From contig JAGZJH010000003.1 of assembly GCA_018365815.1 (NCBI GenBank), positions 28,447 to 92,446 on the forward strand: 64,000 bases of DNA, read 5' to 3'. Source of the DNA: Erysipelotrichaceae bacterium. GTDB lineage: Bacteria > Bacillota_I > Bacilli_A > Erysipelotrichales > Coprobacillaceae. The position numbers were made by a program, and so were the translations under genes. The notes beneath the pieces are model-generated. The model made no database searches, was not told the DNA's origin, and was given only the letters and a program-made list of their open reading frames with translations. This document shows, one piece after another, positions 53,209 through 61,905 of this stretch (within the stretch, counting starts at the first letter, position 1; each line of letters begins with the position of its first letter).

Positions 53209-54045
53209 TTATTGTCTTTTTAACTTGTTACGATATTGTAAAGGAGTGAGTTCGTAATATTGTTTAAAAGTATTGATAAAAGACTTTACATTAGGAAAGC
53301 CATTTTCAAGAGCAATGTTTGTAATTGAAAGATTAGAATTGACTAAATCATCATAGGCATGATTTAAACGTACTCTTTGAATATATTCACTGATATTTAA
53401 ATGACAAGTTTGTTTAAATAATCTCGAAATATACACAGATGAAAAACCGAGATGTTTTGAAAGGATCGCTAAACTGATGTGTTCTTGATAGTGATTTTCA
53501 ATATAGTCGATGATTTGTTTAGTCGTTGGAATTTCAATAGAGGTTAATAATTTACTTTTCGCATCTTTTTCTTTGTAAGTGAATTTAAACAATTGCCAGT
53601 ATAATTGATGCAATAGCATGTGTAATCTTACTTCAAAAAATTTATCCTTTTGAAGATAGGTTTGGTCAATTTCTAAAATGGTTTGGATAATTTTTTCTTT
53701 ATCTTGTGTATTAATAGTATGATCAAAATAGTGTTGATTGGCTTGCGTGTCGTAGGTTAAAATTTGTTGATAGTCTAATAATAATGTAATCACTTCAACG
53801 TTTTGATGATTGTTTTCAAAAGAAAGGGTGTGAATATTTTTTGTGTTGACGATGAGTAAATCATTAGTATTGATAAATTTTTTTGAACCATTGACATGAC
53901 CGGTAAAATGACCTTTAATAGGAATGACTATTTCAATTTCATCATGCCAATGTTGATTCATATAAGTTGTTGGTTTAAATTCTTGATGAAGTATTTTAGC
54001 AGGTTGAAGATGACTAACCTCAACGAGTTCATGATAGTATTTCAT
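53209..54045 (-). CDS. AraC family transcriptional regulator
   Basis: 278 aa. The N-terminal cupin (about 1-140) has MNQHWHDEIEIVIPIKGHFT and LLIVNTKNIHTLSFENNHQN; the C-terminal double helix-turn-helix is TKQIIDYIENHYQEHISLAI, LSKHLGFSSVYISRLFKQTC and NGFPNVKSFINTFKQYYELT. It is encoded next to the broken glucosidase on the same strand, so it probably controlled that sugar operon. It has a GGAGGACA-type site. Confidence 0.92.
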   Translation of the reverse strand: MKYYHELVEVSHLQPAKILHQEFKPTTYMNQHWHDEIEIVIPIKGHFTGHVNGSKKFINTNDLLIVNTKNIHTLSFENNHQNVEVITLLLDYQQILTYDTQANQHYFDHTINTQDKEKIIQTILEIDQTYLQKDKFFEVRLHMLLHQLYWQLFKFTYKEKDAKSKLLTSIEIPTTKQIIDYIENHYQEHISLAILSKHLGFSSVYISRLFKQTCHLNISEYIQRVRLNHAYDDLVNSNLSITNIALENGFPNVKSFINTFKQYYELTPLQYRNKLKRQ

Positions 54046-54151
54046 AATGTCCTCCTTGTTTTATTATTATAACGATATTTTCAATTTTAGTAAAAGTAAA
54101 AAGTAATCATTAAGTTGTGTTAAAATAAAAAAAACAAAGAAGGAGAAGAAT

Positions 54152-54952
54152 ATGGGAAAAATAATCTTTTTTGATATGGATGGAACTATTCTTTATCATG
54201 ATGAAGTAACTGGGTTTCCTGTTATATCACCAAGACTTAGAATGACTTTAAAAAAAGTACAGGAAAGAGGACATAAAATATTTATTGCAACTGGTAGACC
54301 ATATGCATTTTTATCAAAAGATGTGTTAGATTTAGGATTTGATGGCTATGTTTTAACAAATGGTGCTTGTGTTTTATATCATGATCAAATGATTTACCAT
54401 TCACCAATGAATATTAGTCATATTACACCTTTGGTGCAAGAATTCGAAAAAAGAAAAATCGAATATGTATTACAACATGAAAAATATACATATTTAAGAG
54501 AGTTTAGTGGTAATTTACAAAAATTTTATGATAGGTGTAGTATAAATCAGGATTTAATCATTAAAGACTTTGACGAGCGTGAAAAACTAGAAGAAACTTG
54601 TAAAATTGAGGCAATGCCAGTTGGGGAAGAAAATATTGAATTTTGTGAAAATGTTAATCCGAAGTTTTTTAATTCGATGGGTTGTCCACCTTATACATTT
54701 GAAATCTATGCGTCAAATGTTTCAAAAGCCACAGGTATTTTAAAAGTATTAGAATTATTAAATATTGATGTTAAAGAGAGTTATGCGTTTGGTGATGGTA
54801 AAAATGATATAGAAATGTTTCAAACAGTCAATGTTGCTATTGCGATGGGAAATGCAAATGATGAAGTTAAGGCATATGCCAATATGGTTTGTTTGCCGGT
54901 TGACCAAGATGGTGTGGCTAAAAAGTTAGAGGAATTATTTTTGTCTAATTAG
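54152..54952 (+). CDS. HAD superfamily (Cof type) phosphatase
   Basis: 266 aa. Motif I IIFFDMDGTILYHDE, motif II IFIATGRPYAFLSKD, the lysine in NVSKATGILKVLELLN and motif IV YAFGDGKNDIEMFQTVN. The substrate is unknown. It has AAGGAGAAG before the ATG and a terminator after, upstream of the feo operon. It is the third Cof-like gene in the window. Confidence 0.92.
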   Translation: MGKIIFFDMDGTILYHDEVTGFPVISPRLRMTLKKVQERGHKIFIATGRPYAFLSKDVLDLGFDGYVLTNGACVLYHDQMIYHSPMNISHITPLVQEFEKRKIEYVLQHEKYTYLREFSGNLQKFYDRCSINQDLIIKDFDEREKLEETCKIEAMPVGEENIEFCENVNPKFFNSMGCPPYTFEIYASNVSKATGILKVLELLNIDVKESYAFGDGKNDIEMFQTVNVAIAMGNANDEVKAYANMVCLPVDQDGVAKKLEELFLSN

Positions 54953-54956
54953 AGTT

Positions 54957-54992
54957 TAAAACTATTTACTATATGTGAATAGTTTTTATTTT
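54957..54992 (+). terminator. Terminator before the feo operon
   Basis: AAAACTATT (54958-54966) pairs with GAATAGTTTT (54977-54986), followed by TATTTT. Confidence 0.8.
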
Positions 54993-55005
54993 GTTACAAA
55001 AATTG

Positions 55006-55057
55006 TTGACAAAAAAGTTAGATGATGTTAACATATAAACAGTTAGACAACACTAAC
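55006..55057 (+). promoter_or_regulatory. Promoter of feoA with two metal-regulator sites
   Basis: TTGACA (55006-55011), 17-bp spacer, TAACAT (55029-55034). GTTAGATGATGTTAAC (55017-55032) covers spacer and -10; GTTAGACAACACTAAC (55042-55057) follows the start point. Both are GTTAG-N6-(C/T)TAAC, 25 bp apart, a form expected for a DtxR/MntR-type iron regulator. Confidence 0.75.
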
Positions 55058-55074
55058 AATAGGAGGAAGAAAAA

Positions 55075-55293
55075 ATGATACTATCAATGACACCTAGAGG
55101 AAGTAAGGTTAGTATATTAAAAATTAAAGGAAAAGATGATACAAAACGTTTTTTAGCGAATTTAGGTTTTGTTGAAGGCGAGAAAGTGAGTGTTGTTTCT
55201 GAAATTGATGGCAATATGATTATTAATGTTAAAGATGTACGTATTGCTTTAAGTAAATCAATGACAAACCGAATTATTGTAATGGAGGGGTAA
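55075..55293 (+). CDS. feoA: Ferrous iron transport protein FeoA (first)
   Basis: 72 aa SH3-like cytoplasmic partner of FeoB. Residues LSMTPRGSKVSILKIKGKDD and RFLANLGFVEGEKVSVVSEI, then MIINVKDVRIALSKSMTNRI are the family motifs (LGF-x-G and D-R-I-A). The ATG follows AGGAGG. Tandem feoA genes before feoB are common in Bacillota; the two copies here differ strongly, so they are not a recent duplication. Confidence 0.93.
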   Translation: MILSMTPRGSKVSILKIKGKDDTKRFLANLGFVEGEKVSVVSEIDGNMIINVKDVRIALSKSMTNRIIVMEG

Positions 55294-55295
55294 AT

Positions 55296-55514
55296 ATGAC
55301 TTTAAAAGAAGCAAAATTGGGCAGTGTTGTGACAGTCAAAAAAATAGAATGTAGTGGAGCATTAAAAAAACGTATTATGGATATGGGAATTACTAAAGGA
55401 GTGACTATTCAAATACGTAAATTTGCCCCTTTAGGGGATCCAATAGAAATTACAGTGAGAGGTTATGAATTATCAATTCGTAAATCAGAGGCTGAAAATA
55501 TTATTGTAGAGTAA
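55296..55514 (+). CDS. feoA: Ferrous iron transport protein FeoA (second)
   Basis: 72 aa second FeoA. TLKEAKLGSVVTVKKIECSG, LKKRIMDMGITKGVTIQIRK, APLGDPIEITVRGYELSIRK are close to the consensus, closer than the first copy. It starts two bases after the first feoA stop behind GGAGGGG and is followed by feoB after 47 bases. Confidence 0.95.
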   Translation: MTLKEAKLGSVVTVKKIECSGALKKRIMDMGITKGVTIQIRKFAPLGDPIEITVRGYELSIRKSEAENIIVE

Positions 55515-55531
55515 TTTTTTTTAAATAAAAA

Positions 55532-55547
55532 GTTAGTTAAAACTAAC
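55532..55547 (+). promoter_or_regulatory. Third GTTAG-type site, before feoB
   Basis: GTTAGTTAAAACTAAC, perfect 5-bp arms of the same form as the two sites before feoA. It lies between feoA and the feoB ribosome binding site (GGAGGG), where a bound repressor could block elongation or an internal promoter. Confidence 0.65.
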
Positions 55548-55561
55548 ATGGAGGGAAATTT

Positions 55562-57562
55562 ATGAGAATTGCATTAGCAGGAAATCCAAATTGTGGAAAG
55601 ACAACATTATTTAATTTATTAACCGGAAGCAGCCAATATGTGGGAAACTGGCCGGGGGTTACTGTTGAGAAAAAAGAAGGAAAATTAAAAGGGTATAAAG
55701 ATGTTAAAGTTATTGACTTACCAGGAATTTATTCTTTATCACCTTATACATTAGAAGAAGTAGTAGCTAGAAATTTCTTAATTGAAGAAAAGCCTGATGT
55801 GATTATTAACTTAGTTGATGCAACTAATTTAGAAAGAAATCTTTATTTAACGACACAATTAATGGAAACAGGTATTCCGGTAATGGTTGGTTTAAATATG
55901 ATGGATTTAGTTAAAGCAAATAAAGATGTGATAAATGTTCAAAAATTATCCAGTGGACTAGGGTGTCCTGTCGTTGAAATATCAGCGTTAAAAAATCAAG
56001 GGATTAAAGAGTTAATAGAAACAGCAATTCATTTAAAGAAAGTGCAGTATCAAGACATTTATAGTGGTGATGTAAAAGCAAGTTTAGATCGTATTAAGTC
56101 TTTAATTAGTATGAATGTTTCTAATCATCAATTAAACTGGTTTAGTATAAAATTATTAGAAAATGACGAAGAAGCGTTGAAACATATTACATTATCTCAA
56201 CAAATTAATGAACAAATCGATGGCATACGTAATGAAATAGAAACGACTCACGACGATGATGCTGAAAGTATCATCACTAACTCTCGTTACAACTTTATTA
56301 CAGATTTAAAGAAATCTTGTTACAAAAAAGGCAGTAATGAAGGCTTAACAACTTCAGATAAAATTGATAAATTTGTAACTAATAGATTTCTAGCTTTGCC
56401 AATTTTTATCCTTGTGATGTGGGGCGTTTATTTTATTGCAATGCAATCAATTGGAGCGATGGGGACGGACTGGGTCAATGATGTATTATTTACTGAAATG
56501 ATCCCAGTTGCTGTTACTCAATTTTTAGAAAGTATAAATGTTGCCGGATGGTTAGTTTCATTAATTGTTGATGGAATTATCGGAGGTGTGGGAGCAGTTT
56601 TAGGATTTGTACCACAAATTATGGTTTTATTTTTCTTGTTATCAATTTTAGAAGATTGTGGATATATGGCTCGAGTAGCTTTTATTATGGATAGAATTTT
56701 TAGAAAATTTGGATTATCTGGAAAATCATTTATTCCTATGTTGATTTCAACAGGGTGTGGAGTTCCTGGGATTATGGCAAGTCGTACGATTGAAGATGAA
56801 AAAGATCGTAAGATGACGATTATGTTAACAACATTTATTCCATGTAGTGCAAAATTGCCTATCTTTGCATTATTTGCTGGGGCTATTTTTAATGATTCAG
56901 CATGGGTCTCAACAAGTATGTATTTTATTGGATTAGTAGCAGTGATTGTTTGTGGAATTTTACTTAAAAAGACAAAATACTTTGGAGGAGATCCAGCACC
57001 GTTTGTTATGGAATTACCCGCTTATCATTTCCCAAGTGTGAAAGGTTTATTTATTCATATGTGGGATAGAGCAAAGGCTTTTATTCAAAAAGCTGGGACT
57101 ATTATTTTACTTTCATCAATTTTAGTTTGGTTTACAAGTAATTATAATTTTAGTTTACAAATGGTAGAGACAAGTGATAGTATTTTAGCAGTTATTGGAA
57201 GTAGTCTTGCTCCATTATTTAAGCCATTAGGTTGGGGACATTGGCAAGCGGTGGTTTCTGCATTAACAGGATTAATTGCTAAAGAAAATATTGTCGGAAC
57301 ATTTGGTGTGTTGTATGGTATTGATGTAGTTACTGAAAACGGTGTTGAAGTGTTTAATCAAATTAGCCAATTATTTACACCTGTTTCCGCTTATTCATTT
57401 ATGGTATTTAACTTGCTATGTGCGCCATGCTTTGCGGCTATTGGTGCGATTAGACGTGAAATGGGAAGTGCAAAATGGACACTGATTACAGTTGGATTTC
57501 AATGTCTAGTTGCTTATGTGGTGGCTTTATTGATTAATATCATTGGAGGAGTGATATTTTAA
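55562..57562 (+). CDS. feoB: Ferrous iron transport protein FeoB
   Basis: 666 aa membrane Fe(II) transporter with an N-terminal GTPase. G1 is ALAGNPNCGKTTLFNLLTG, G3 DLPGIYSLS, G4 NMMD, and the switch I region GNWPGVTVEKKEGK. The GDI-like helical domain follows, then about ten helices with LLSILEDCGYMARVAFIMDR and the Cys-containing ISTGCGVPGIMASR and IPCSAKLPIFALFA motifs. It is in operon with two FeoA and a Cys-rich protein. Three putative metal-regulator sites control it. Confidence 0.97.
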   Translation: MRIALAGNPNCGKTTLFNLLTGSSQYVGNWPGVTVEKKEGKLKGYKDVKVIDLPGIYSLSPYTLEEVVARNFLIEEKPDVIINLVDATNLERNLYLTTQLMETGIPVMVGLNMMDLVKANKDVINVQKLSSGLGCPVVEISALKNQGIKELIETAIHLKKVQYQDIYSGDVKASLDRIKSLISMNVSNHQLNWFSIKLLENDEEALKHITLSQQINEQIDGIRNEIETTHDDDAESIITNSRYNFITDLKKSCYKKGSNEGLTTSDKIDKFVTNRFLALPIFILVMWGVYFIAMQSIGAMGTDWVNDVLFTEMIPVAVTQFLESINVAGWLVSLIVDGIIGGVGAVLGFVPQIMVLFFLLSILEDCGYMARVAFIMDRIFRKFGLSGKSFIPMLISTGCGVPGIMASRTIEDEKDRKMTIMLTTFIPCSAKLPIFALFAGAIFNDSAWVSTSMYFIGLVAVIVCGILLKKTKYFGGDPAPFVMELPAYHFPSVKGLFIHMWDRAKAFIQKAGTIILLSSILVWFTSNYNFSLQMVETSDSILAVIGSSLAPLFKPLGWGHWQAVVSALTGLIAKENIVGTFGVLYGIDVVTENGVEVFNQISQLFTPVSAYSFMVFNLLCAPCFAAIGAIRREMGSAKWTLITVGFQCLVAYVVALLINIIGGVIF

Positions 57563-57721
57563 ATGTCAACTTTAATTGTTGCAGGTGTATTAGTATTAAT
57601 TATAGGGTTAATTATTAGAAGTTTGATTAAAAATAAACATAGTTGTTCACATGATTGTACAAGTTGTAAAGGGTGCCACTCTTCAACAATTTACCAATCA
57701 TATCATCACGATCACAAGTAA
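57563..57721 (+). CDS. FeoB-associated Cys-rich membrane protein
   Basis: 52 aa. A membrane helix (TLIVAGVLVLIIGLIIRSLI) followed by KNKHSCSHDCTSCKGCH and a His-rich end (YQSYHHDHK). The ATG follows the feoB stop directly, and no separate ribosome binding site is visible beyond the feoB end, so it is translated by coupling. This family commonly follows FeoB and probably handles Fe(II) or thiols at the membrane; function not proven. Confidence 0.88.
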   Translation: MSTLIVAGVLVLIIGLIIRSLIKNKHSCSHDCTSCKGCHSSTIYQSYHHDHK

Positions 57722-57752
57722 ATCCACTAAAATTAGTGGGTTTACTTTTTTG
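57716..57752 (+). terminator. Terminator of the feo operon
   Basis: AAGTAAATCCACTAA pairs with TTAGTGGGTTTACTT around a short loop (57717-57747), followed by TTTTT. Confidence 0.9.
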
Positions 57753-57761
57753 GAGGAAAAA

Positions 57762-58139
57762 ATGAAAATTATATATATATTAATAGGATTTATATGCGTT
57801 ATTTTAGGCTCTATTGGGGTTGTTTTACCAATTTTACCCACAACCCCGTTTTTATTACTGGCATTAATCTGCTTTTCAAAATCATCTCAAAGAGTAGAAA
57901 ATTGGTTTAAATCTACTTCGTTATACCAAAAGCATTTAGAAAGTTTTGTCACACATCGTGCCATGACTTTAAAAACAAAAGTAAGTTTGTTAGGTTTTGC
58001 AAGTACAATGTTAATCATCGCTTTTTTAATGGTGGAACAACTTCACGTTAGATTAGTGGTTATCGGATTAATCATTTTTAAATATTATTATTTTATTTTT
58101 AAAATTCAAACAATTAAGGAGGTATCAGTGAGTGATTAA
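57762..58139 (+). CDS. DUF454 (YbaN-like) membrane protein
   Basis: 125 aa. IYILIGFICVILGSIGVVLP and LPTTPFLLLALICFSKSSQR, then YQKHLESFVTHRAMTLKTK are the DUF454 hallmarks. Two to three helices, function unknown. The ATG at 57762 follows GGAGGAAA; earlier in-frame starts lie inside the feo terminator. It overlaps the CydD-like gene by 8 bases, so it opens the exporter operon. Confidence 0.9.
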   Translation: MKIIYILIGFICVILGSIGVVLPILPTTPFLLLALICFSKSSQRVENWFKSTSLYQKHLESFVTHRAMTLKTKVSLLGFASTMLIIAFLMVEQLHVRLVVIGLIIFKYYYFIFKIQTIKEVSVSD

Positions 58140-59865
58140 TAAACGATTAATACAAGAAATGGCAAAATCAAAAAAATATATTTATTATCACGTATTGTGT
58201 CAATGGACTGGTTTAATTTGTCAAATTATCATTATTATACTCATGTCAAATTTATTTGATGATTTATTTACACATCAGTTTAATCATCATACAATGGTCA
58301 TGTCATTTTTAATCATCATCATCATGATGATTATACGTTACTTTACTCAAATTTCGATTGCAAAGTTTTCTCATACAGCAAGTGTTGAGGTTAAAAGTGC
58401 ATTGCGTACTAAAATTTATAATAAGTTAATTCAATTAGAAACAAAAGGTCACAATCCTTTATCTACATCAGAGGTTGTTCAATTAACAGTAGAGGGAATT
58501 GATCAGTTAGAAATATATTTTGGAAGATATTTACCACAGTTTATATATAGTATGATCGCCCCTTTAACATTATTTATCTTTTTAAGTACGATTAGTTTTA
58601 AAGTGGCTTTGGTTTTATTAATTTGTGTGCCGTTAATTCCTATATCAATTGTATTAGTTCAAAAATTTGCGAAAAAGTTGTTAAGTAAATATTGGGGATT
58701 ATATACAAATTTAGGAGATCGTTTTTTAGATAATATTAGAGGACTTACAACTTTAAAAATATATTCAAGTGATCGATATATGCATCAAAAGATGAATGAA
58801 GAGGCTGAAAAGTTTAGAAAAGCGACAATGAAAGTATTAATAATGCAACTAAATTCTATTAGTATCATGGACTTAGTCGCTTTTGGTGGCGCAGCGATTG
58901 GAATTATTTTAACGATTAATAGTTATCTTAATCAACAAATTACGATCGGTGAAGCATTTACTTTAATGATGTTATCGGCAGAGTTTTTTATTCCTTTACG
59001 TTTATTAGGTTCTTTTTTCCATATTGCGATGAATGGAAATGCTGCTAGTACAAAAATTTTTAAATTATTAGATATGCCTGTTGTCGAAAGGGAATATAAA
59101 TCTTTACAGACGGGGGCATCAATTCAAGTTAAAAATGTTAGTTTTGGATACGATACAACTCCTGTTTTGAAATCAATTAACCTTAATATTGATAGTCATG
59201 GACTTATTGGAATAGTTGGTAAATCAGGTTGTGGTAAGAGTACCTTAGTGTCTTTATTAATGAATCGCTTTGAAAGTTATGAGGGTGAAGTTAAATTATT
59301 TGGAACAAATTTAAAAGAAATTAACCAAATAGATTTAGCTCAACGTATGGTATTAGTCAGTCATGATAGTTATTTATTTAAAGGAACCGTACGTTCTAAT
59401 TTATTGATGGCAAATTCAAATGCAGATGATAAAATGCTAATCAATGTTTTAAAACAAGTGAATTTGTATGATTATTTTAATCAATTAGAGGGATTAAATA
59501 CCGCTATTAGTGAAAAGGGAAGTAACTTATCAGGCGGACAGTTACAACGTTTATGTTTAGCGAGAGCTTTACTAGTAAATGGAGATATTTATATTTTTGA
59601 TGAAGCGACTTCTAATATCGATATTGAAAGTGAAAACGATATTATGAAAGTAGTTTATGAACTTTCAAAATCAAAAATTGTTTTAATCATTTCACATCGT
59701 TTAGAAAATGTAGTAAAAGCAAATCAAATAGTTGTGTTAAAATATGGAAAAATCATTGAACAAGGAAGTCATGAACAGCTAATGAAACTAGACCAAGAAT
59801 ATGCTTCAATGTATGAAACACAGTATCAGTTAGAAAATTATTTTGGAGGTGAAGTCAATGACTAG
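58132..59865 (+). CDS. CydD-like ABC exporter subunit
   Basis: 577 aa ABC exporter half with five to six helices (to about 310) and a C-terminal ATPase: Walker A GKSGCGKST, signature LSGGQLQRLCLARALLV, Walker B IYIFDEATSNID. The order of two overlapping exporter genes resembles CydDC, the thiol/heme exporter for cytochrome bd assembly, but no cytochrome genes are here. The start is GTG at 58132 behind AAGGAGGT. Overlaps the next gene by 8 bases. Confidence 0.85.
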   Translation: MINKRLIQEMAKSKKYIYYHVLCQWTGLICQIIIIILMSNLFDDLFTHQFNHHTMVMSFLIIIIMMIIRYFTQISIAKFSHTASVEVKSALRTKIYNKLIQLETKGHNPLSTSEVVQLTVEGIDQLEIYFGRYLPQFIYSMIAPLTLFIFLSTISFKVALVLLICVPLIPISIVLVQKFAKKLLSKYWGLYTNLGDRFLDNIRGLTTLKIYSSDRYMHQKMNEEAEKFRKATMKVLIMQLNSISIMDLVAFGGAAIGIILTINSYLNQQITIGEAFTLMMLSAEFFIPLRLLGSFFHIAMNGNAASTKIFKLLDMPVVEREYKSLQTGASIQVKNVSFGYDTTPVLKSINLNIDSHGLIGIVGKSGCGKSTLVSLLMNRFESYEGEVKLFGTNLKEINQIDLAQRMVLVSHDSYLFKGTVRSNLLMANSNADDKMLINVLKQVNLYDYFNQLEGLNTAISEKGSNLSGGQLQRLCLARALLVNGDIYIFDEATSNIDIESENDIMKVVYELSKSKIVLIISHRLENVVKANQIVVLKYGKIIEQGSHEQLMKLDQEYASMYETQYQLENYFGGEVND

Positions 59866-61513
59866 AAGAAGTGGAATTAAAATTGTCATGGGGTTAATAG
59901 GTTTAGTTAAACCAATGCTACCAGTAATGCTTATTGCAATTTTAATGGGAGTCGTTGGATATTTAGCTTCTATTTTTTTAACTATTTTAGGGGCTTATGC
60001 CTTAATTGAAATTATTTATAAAAATACTGAGGTATTACAAACAATTTTTATTCTTTTAATTTTATGTGGTGTTTTAAGAGGCGTGTTGCGTTATATTGAA
60101 CAAGCAAGTAATCATTACATTGCATTTAAATTATTAGCAGTTATTCGAGATCAAGTATTTACGAAATTAAGAACTTTAGCTCCTGCTAAGCTAGAAGGTA
60201 AAGATAAAGGAAACTTAATTTCAATGATTACAAGTGATGTCGAGTTATTAGAAGTGTTTTATGCTCATACTATTTCACCGGTGATGATTGCATTTTTTGT
60301 TTCATTAATCATGAGTATTTTAATGTTTAAATATCATGTGATTTTAGGAAGTATTGCTGTGCTAGGTTATATTTGTGTCGGAGTTTTATTACCTATTTAT
60401 ACTTCTAAACTAGGTAAGGCAACCGGTTTAAAACAACGTACTTTATTTGGTGAATTAAATACATATGTATTAGAATCAATTCAAGGGATTAAAGAAGTGA
60501 TTCAATTTAATCATGCTTCAAAACGTATTGAAGAAATGACTAGACAAAGCGAAGTTTTAAATGATGTGCAAAAAGACCTGAAAAAGTATGAGGGTGTATC
60601 TGTTGCTCTTACCCATACAGTAATTTCTATCTTTTCAACACTTGTCTTTTTTGTAGCAATGTATTTATATTCAAAGACCCAACTTTCTTTAGAAGGTGTG
60701 TTATTATCAACAGTGATGATGATGTCTTCATTTGGACCGGTAACTGCTTTATCATCTTTAGCGAATAATTTATTGATTACTTTTGCTAGTGGTGAACGTA
60801 TTTTATCGTTGTTAGAAGAAACACCGGAATTAGAAGAAAATGAAAATGGTGTGAATGAAGAATTTGATACACTTAAGTTTGAAGATGTTTCTTTTGCTTA
60901 TCAAGATGAAAATATTTTAAATCATGTTAATCTTGAATTCAAACCTCATCAAATTATTGGGATTAAAGGCAAAAGTGGAACTGGCAAATCGACATTACTT
61001 AAATTAATGATGCGTTTTTATGATGTAAGCAAGGGACAAGTGGCAATTAATCAACAAGATATAAAAAAATGGCAAACGAGCGCATTAAGAAAGCAACAAA
61101 GTTATGTCACACAGGAAACTTATTTATTTAATGATACAATTTTAAATAACTTAAAGATTGCTAATTTAAATGCAACTGAAAGTGAAATTATTGAAGCATG
61201 TAAAATGGCAAATATCCATGATTTTATCATGACATTAAAAGATGGATATCATAGTCAAGTTGGTGAATTAGGTGATTTACTTTCTGGTGGGCAACGACAA
61301 CGTATTGGGGTTGCACGTGGATTTCTTCATCAATCTTCAATGATTTTATTAGATGAACCGACAAGTAATTTAGATAGTTTAAATGAGGCGGTAATCTTAA
61401 AATCTTTAGTTGAACATAAAGAAAATAAAACAATTATTTTAGTGAGTCATCGTCCATCTACTTTAAAGATTGCCGATGTGATTATTGATTTAGAAAGTGA
61501 GCGTTTTTCATGA
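59858..61513 (+). CDS. CydC-like ABC exporter subunit
   Basis: 551 aa partner half. Walker A is GKSGTGKST, the signature LSGGQRQRIGVARGFL and Walker B MILLDEPTSNLDSLNE. The N-terminal membrane domain contains GVLRGVLRYIEQASNHYIAF, typical of CydC-like proteins. The ATG at 59858 follows TTTTGGAGGTG. It overlaps the NOSP-family gene by 4 bases. Confidence 0.85.
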   Translation: MTRRSGIKIVMGLIGLVKPMLPVMLIAILMGVVGYLASIFLTILGAYALIEIIYKNTEVLQTIFILLILCGVLRGVLRYIEQASNHYIAFKLLAVIRDQVFTKLRTLAPAKLEGKDKGNLISMITSDVELLEVFYAHTISPVMIAFFVSLIMSILMFKYHVILGSIAVLGYICVGVLLPIYTSKLGKATGLKQRTLFGELNTYVLESIQGIKEVIQFNHASKRIEEMTRQSEVLNDVQKDLKKYEGVSVALTHTVISIFSTLVFFVAMYLYSKTQLSLEGVLLSTVMMMSSFGPVTALSSLANNLLITFASGERILSLLEETPELEENENGVNEEFDTLKFEDVSFAYQDENILNHVNLEFKPHQIIGIKGKSGTGKSTLLKLMMRFYDVSKGQVAINQQDIKKWQTSALRKQQSYVTQETYLFNDTILNNLKIANLNATESEIIEACKMANIHDFIMTLKDGYHSQVGELGDLLSGGQRQRIGVARGFLHQSSMILLDEPTSNLDSLNEAVILKSLVEHKENKTIILVSHRPSTLKIADVIIDLESERFS

Positions 61514-61818
61514 GTGATGAAATTGCTAAAAAACGAATAGAAGAAAAGAAAGTCATTGATTTAATGATTGATGTTTATACTAAAAAACATGATGATATAG
61601 ATGGACAAGATTTAAAAGATTATGCAAGTTTGAAGATTTCAAAGTGTCCGAGAATGTCTGAAAAGAGTTTTTGTTCAACATGTAAAATTCATTGTTATCA
61701 AAAAGAGTATCGTGAAAATATTCGTAAGGTCATGCGTTATTCAGGACCACGTATGATTTTTTATCATCCGATTTTAGCAATTAAGCATATGTTAAATACG
61801 ATTAAAAGTAAGATTTGA
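61510..61818 (+). CDS. Nitrous oxide-stimulated promoter (NOSP) family protein
   Basis: 102 aa. The family signature is KCPRMSEKSFCSTCKIHCYQ (CP-x-C-x2-C-x2-HCY), then RENIRKVMRYSGPRMIFYHP and LAIKHMLNT. The four cysteines and histidine suggest a metal or cluster site; the function is unknown. It is the last gene of the CydDC-like operon, overlapping by ATGA, which couples its function to the exporter (inference). Terminator follows. Confidence 0.88.
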   Translation: MSDEIAKKRIEEKKVIDLMIDVYTKKHDDIDGQDLKDYASLKISKCPRMSEKSFCSTCKIHCYQKEYRENIRKVMRYSGPRMIFYHPILAIKHMLNTIKSKI

Positions 61819-61837
61819 TTTTTTCAAATCTTTTTTT
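61810..61837 (+). terminator. Terminator after the NOSP gene
   Basis: AAGATTTGA (61810-61818) pairs with TCAAATCTT (61824-61832), then T's; it overlaps the stop codon. Confidence 0.83.
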
Positions 61838-61905
61838 AGTTTTGAAAAAATGACATGCTTTTTTTGAATTTAATTATAATAAAATCAAAAGAAAGGATGA
61901 AAACA

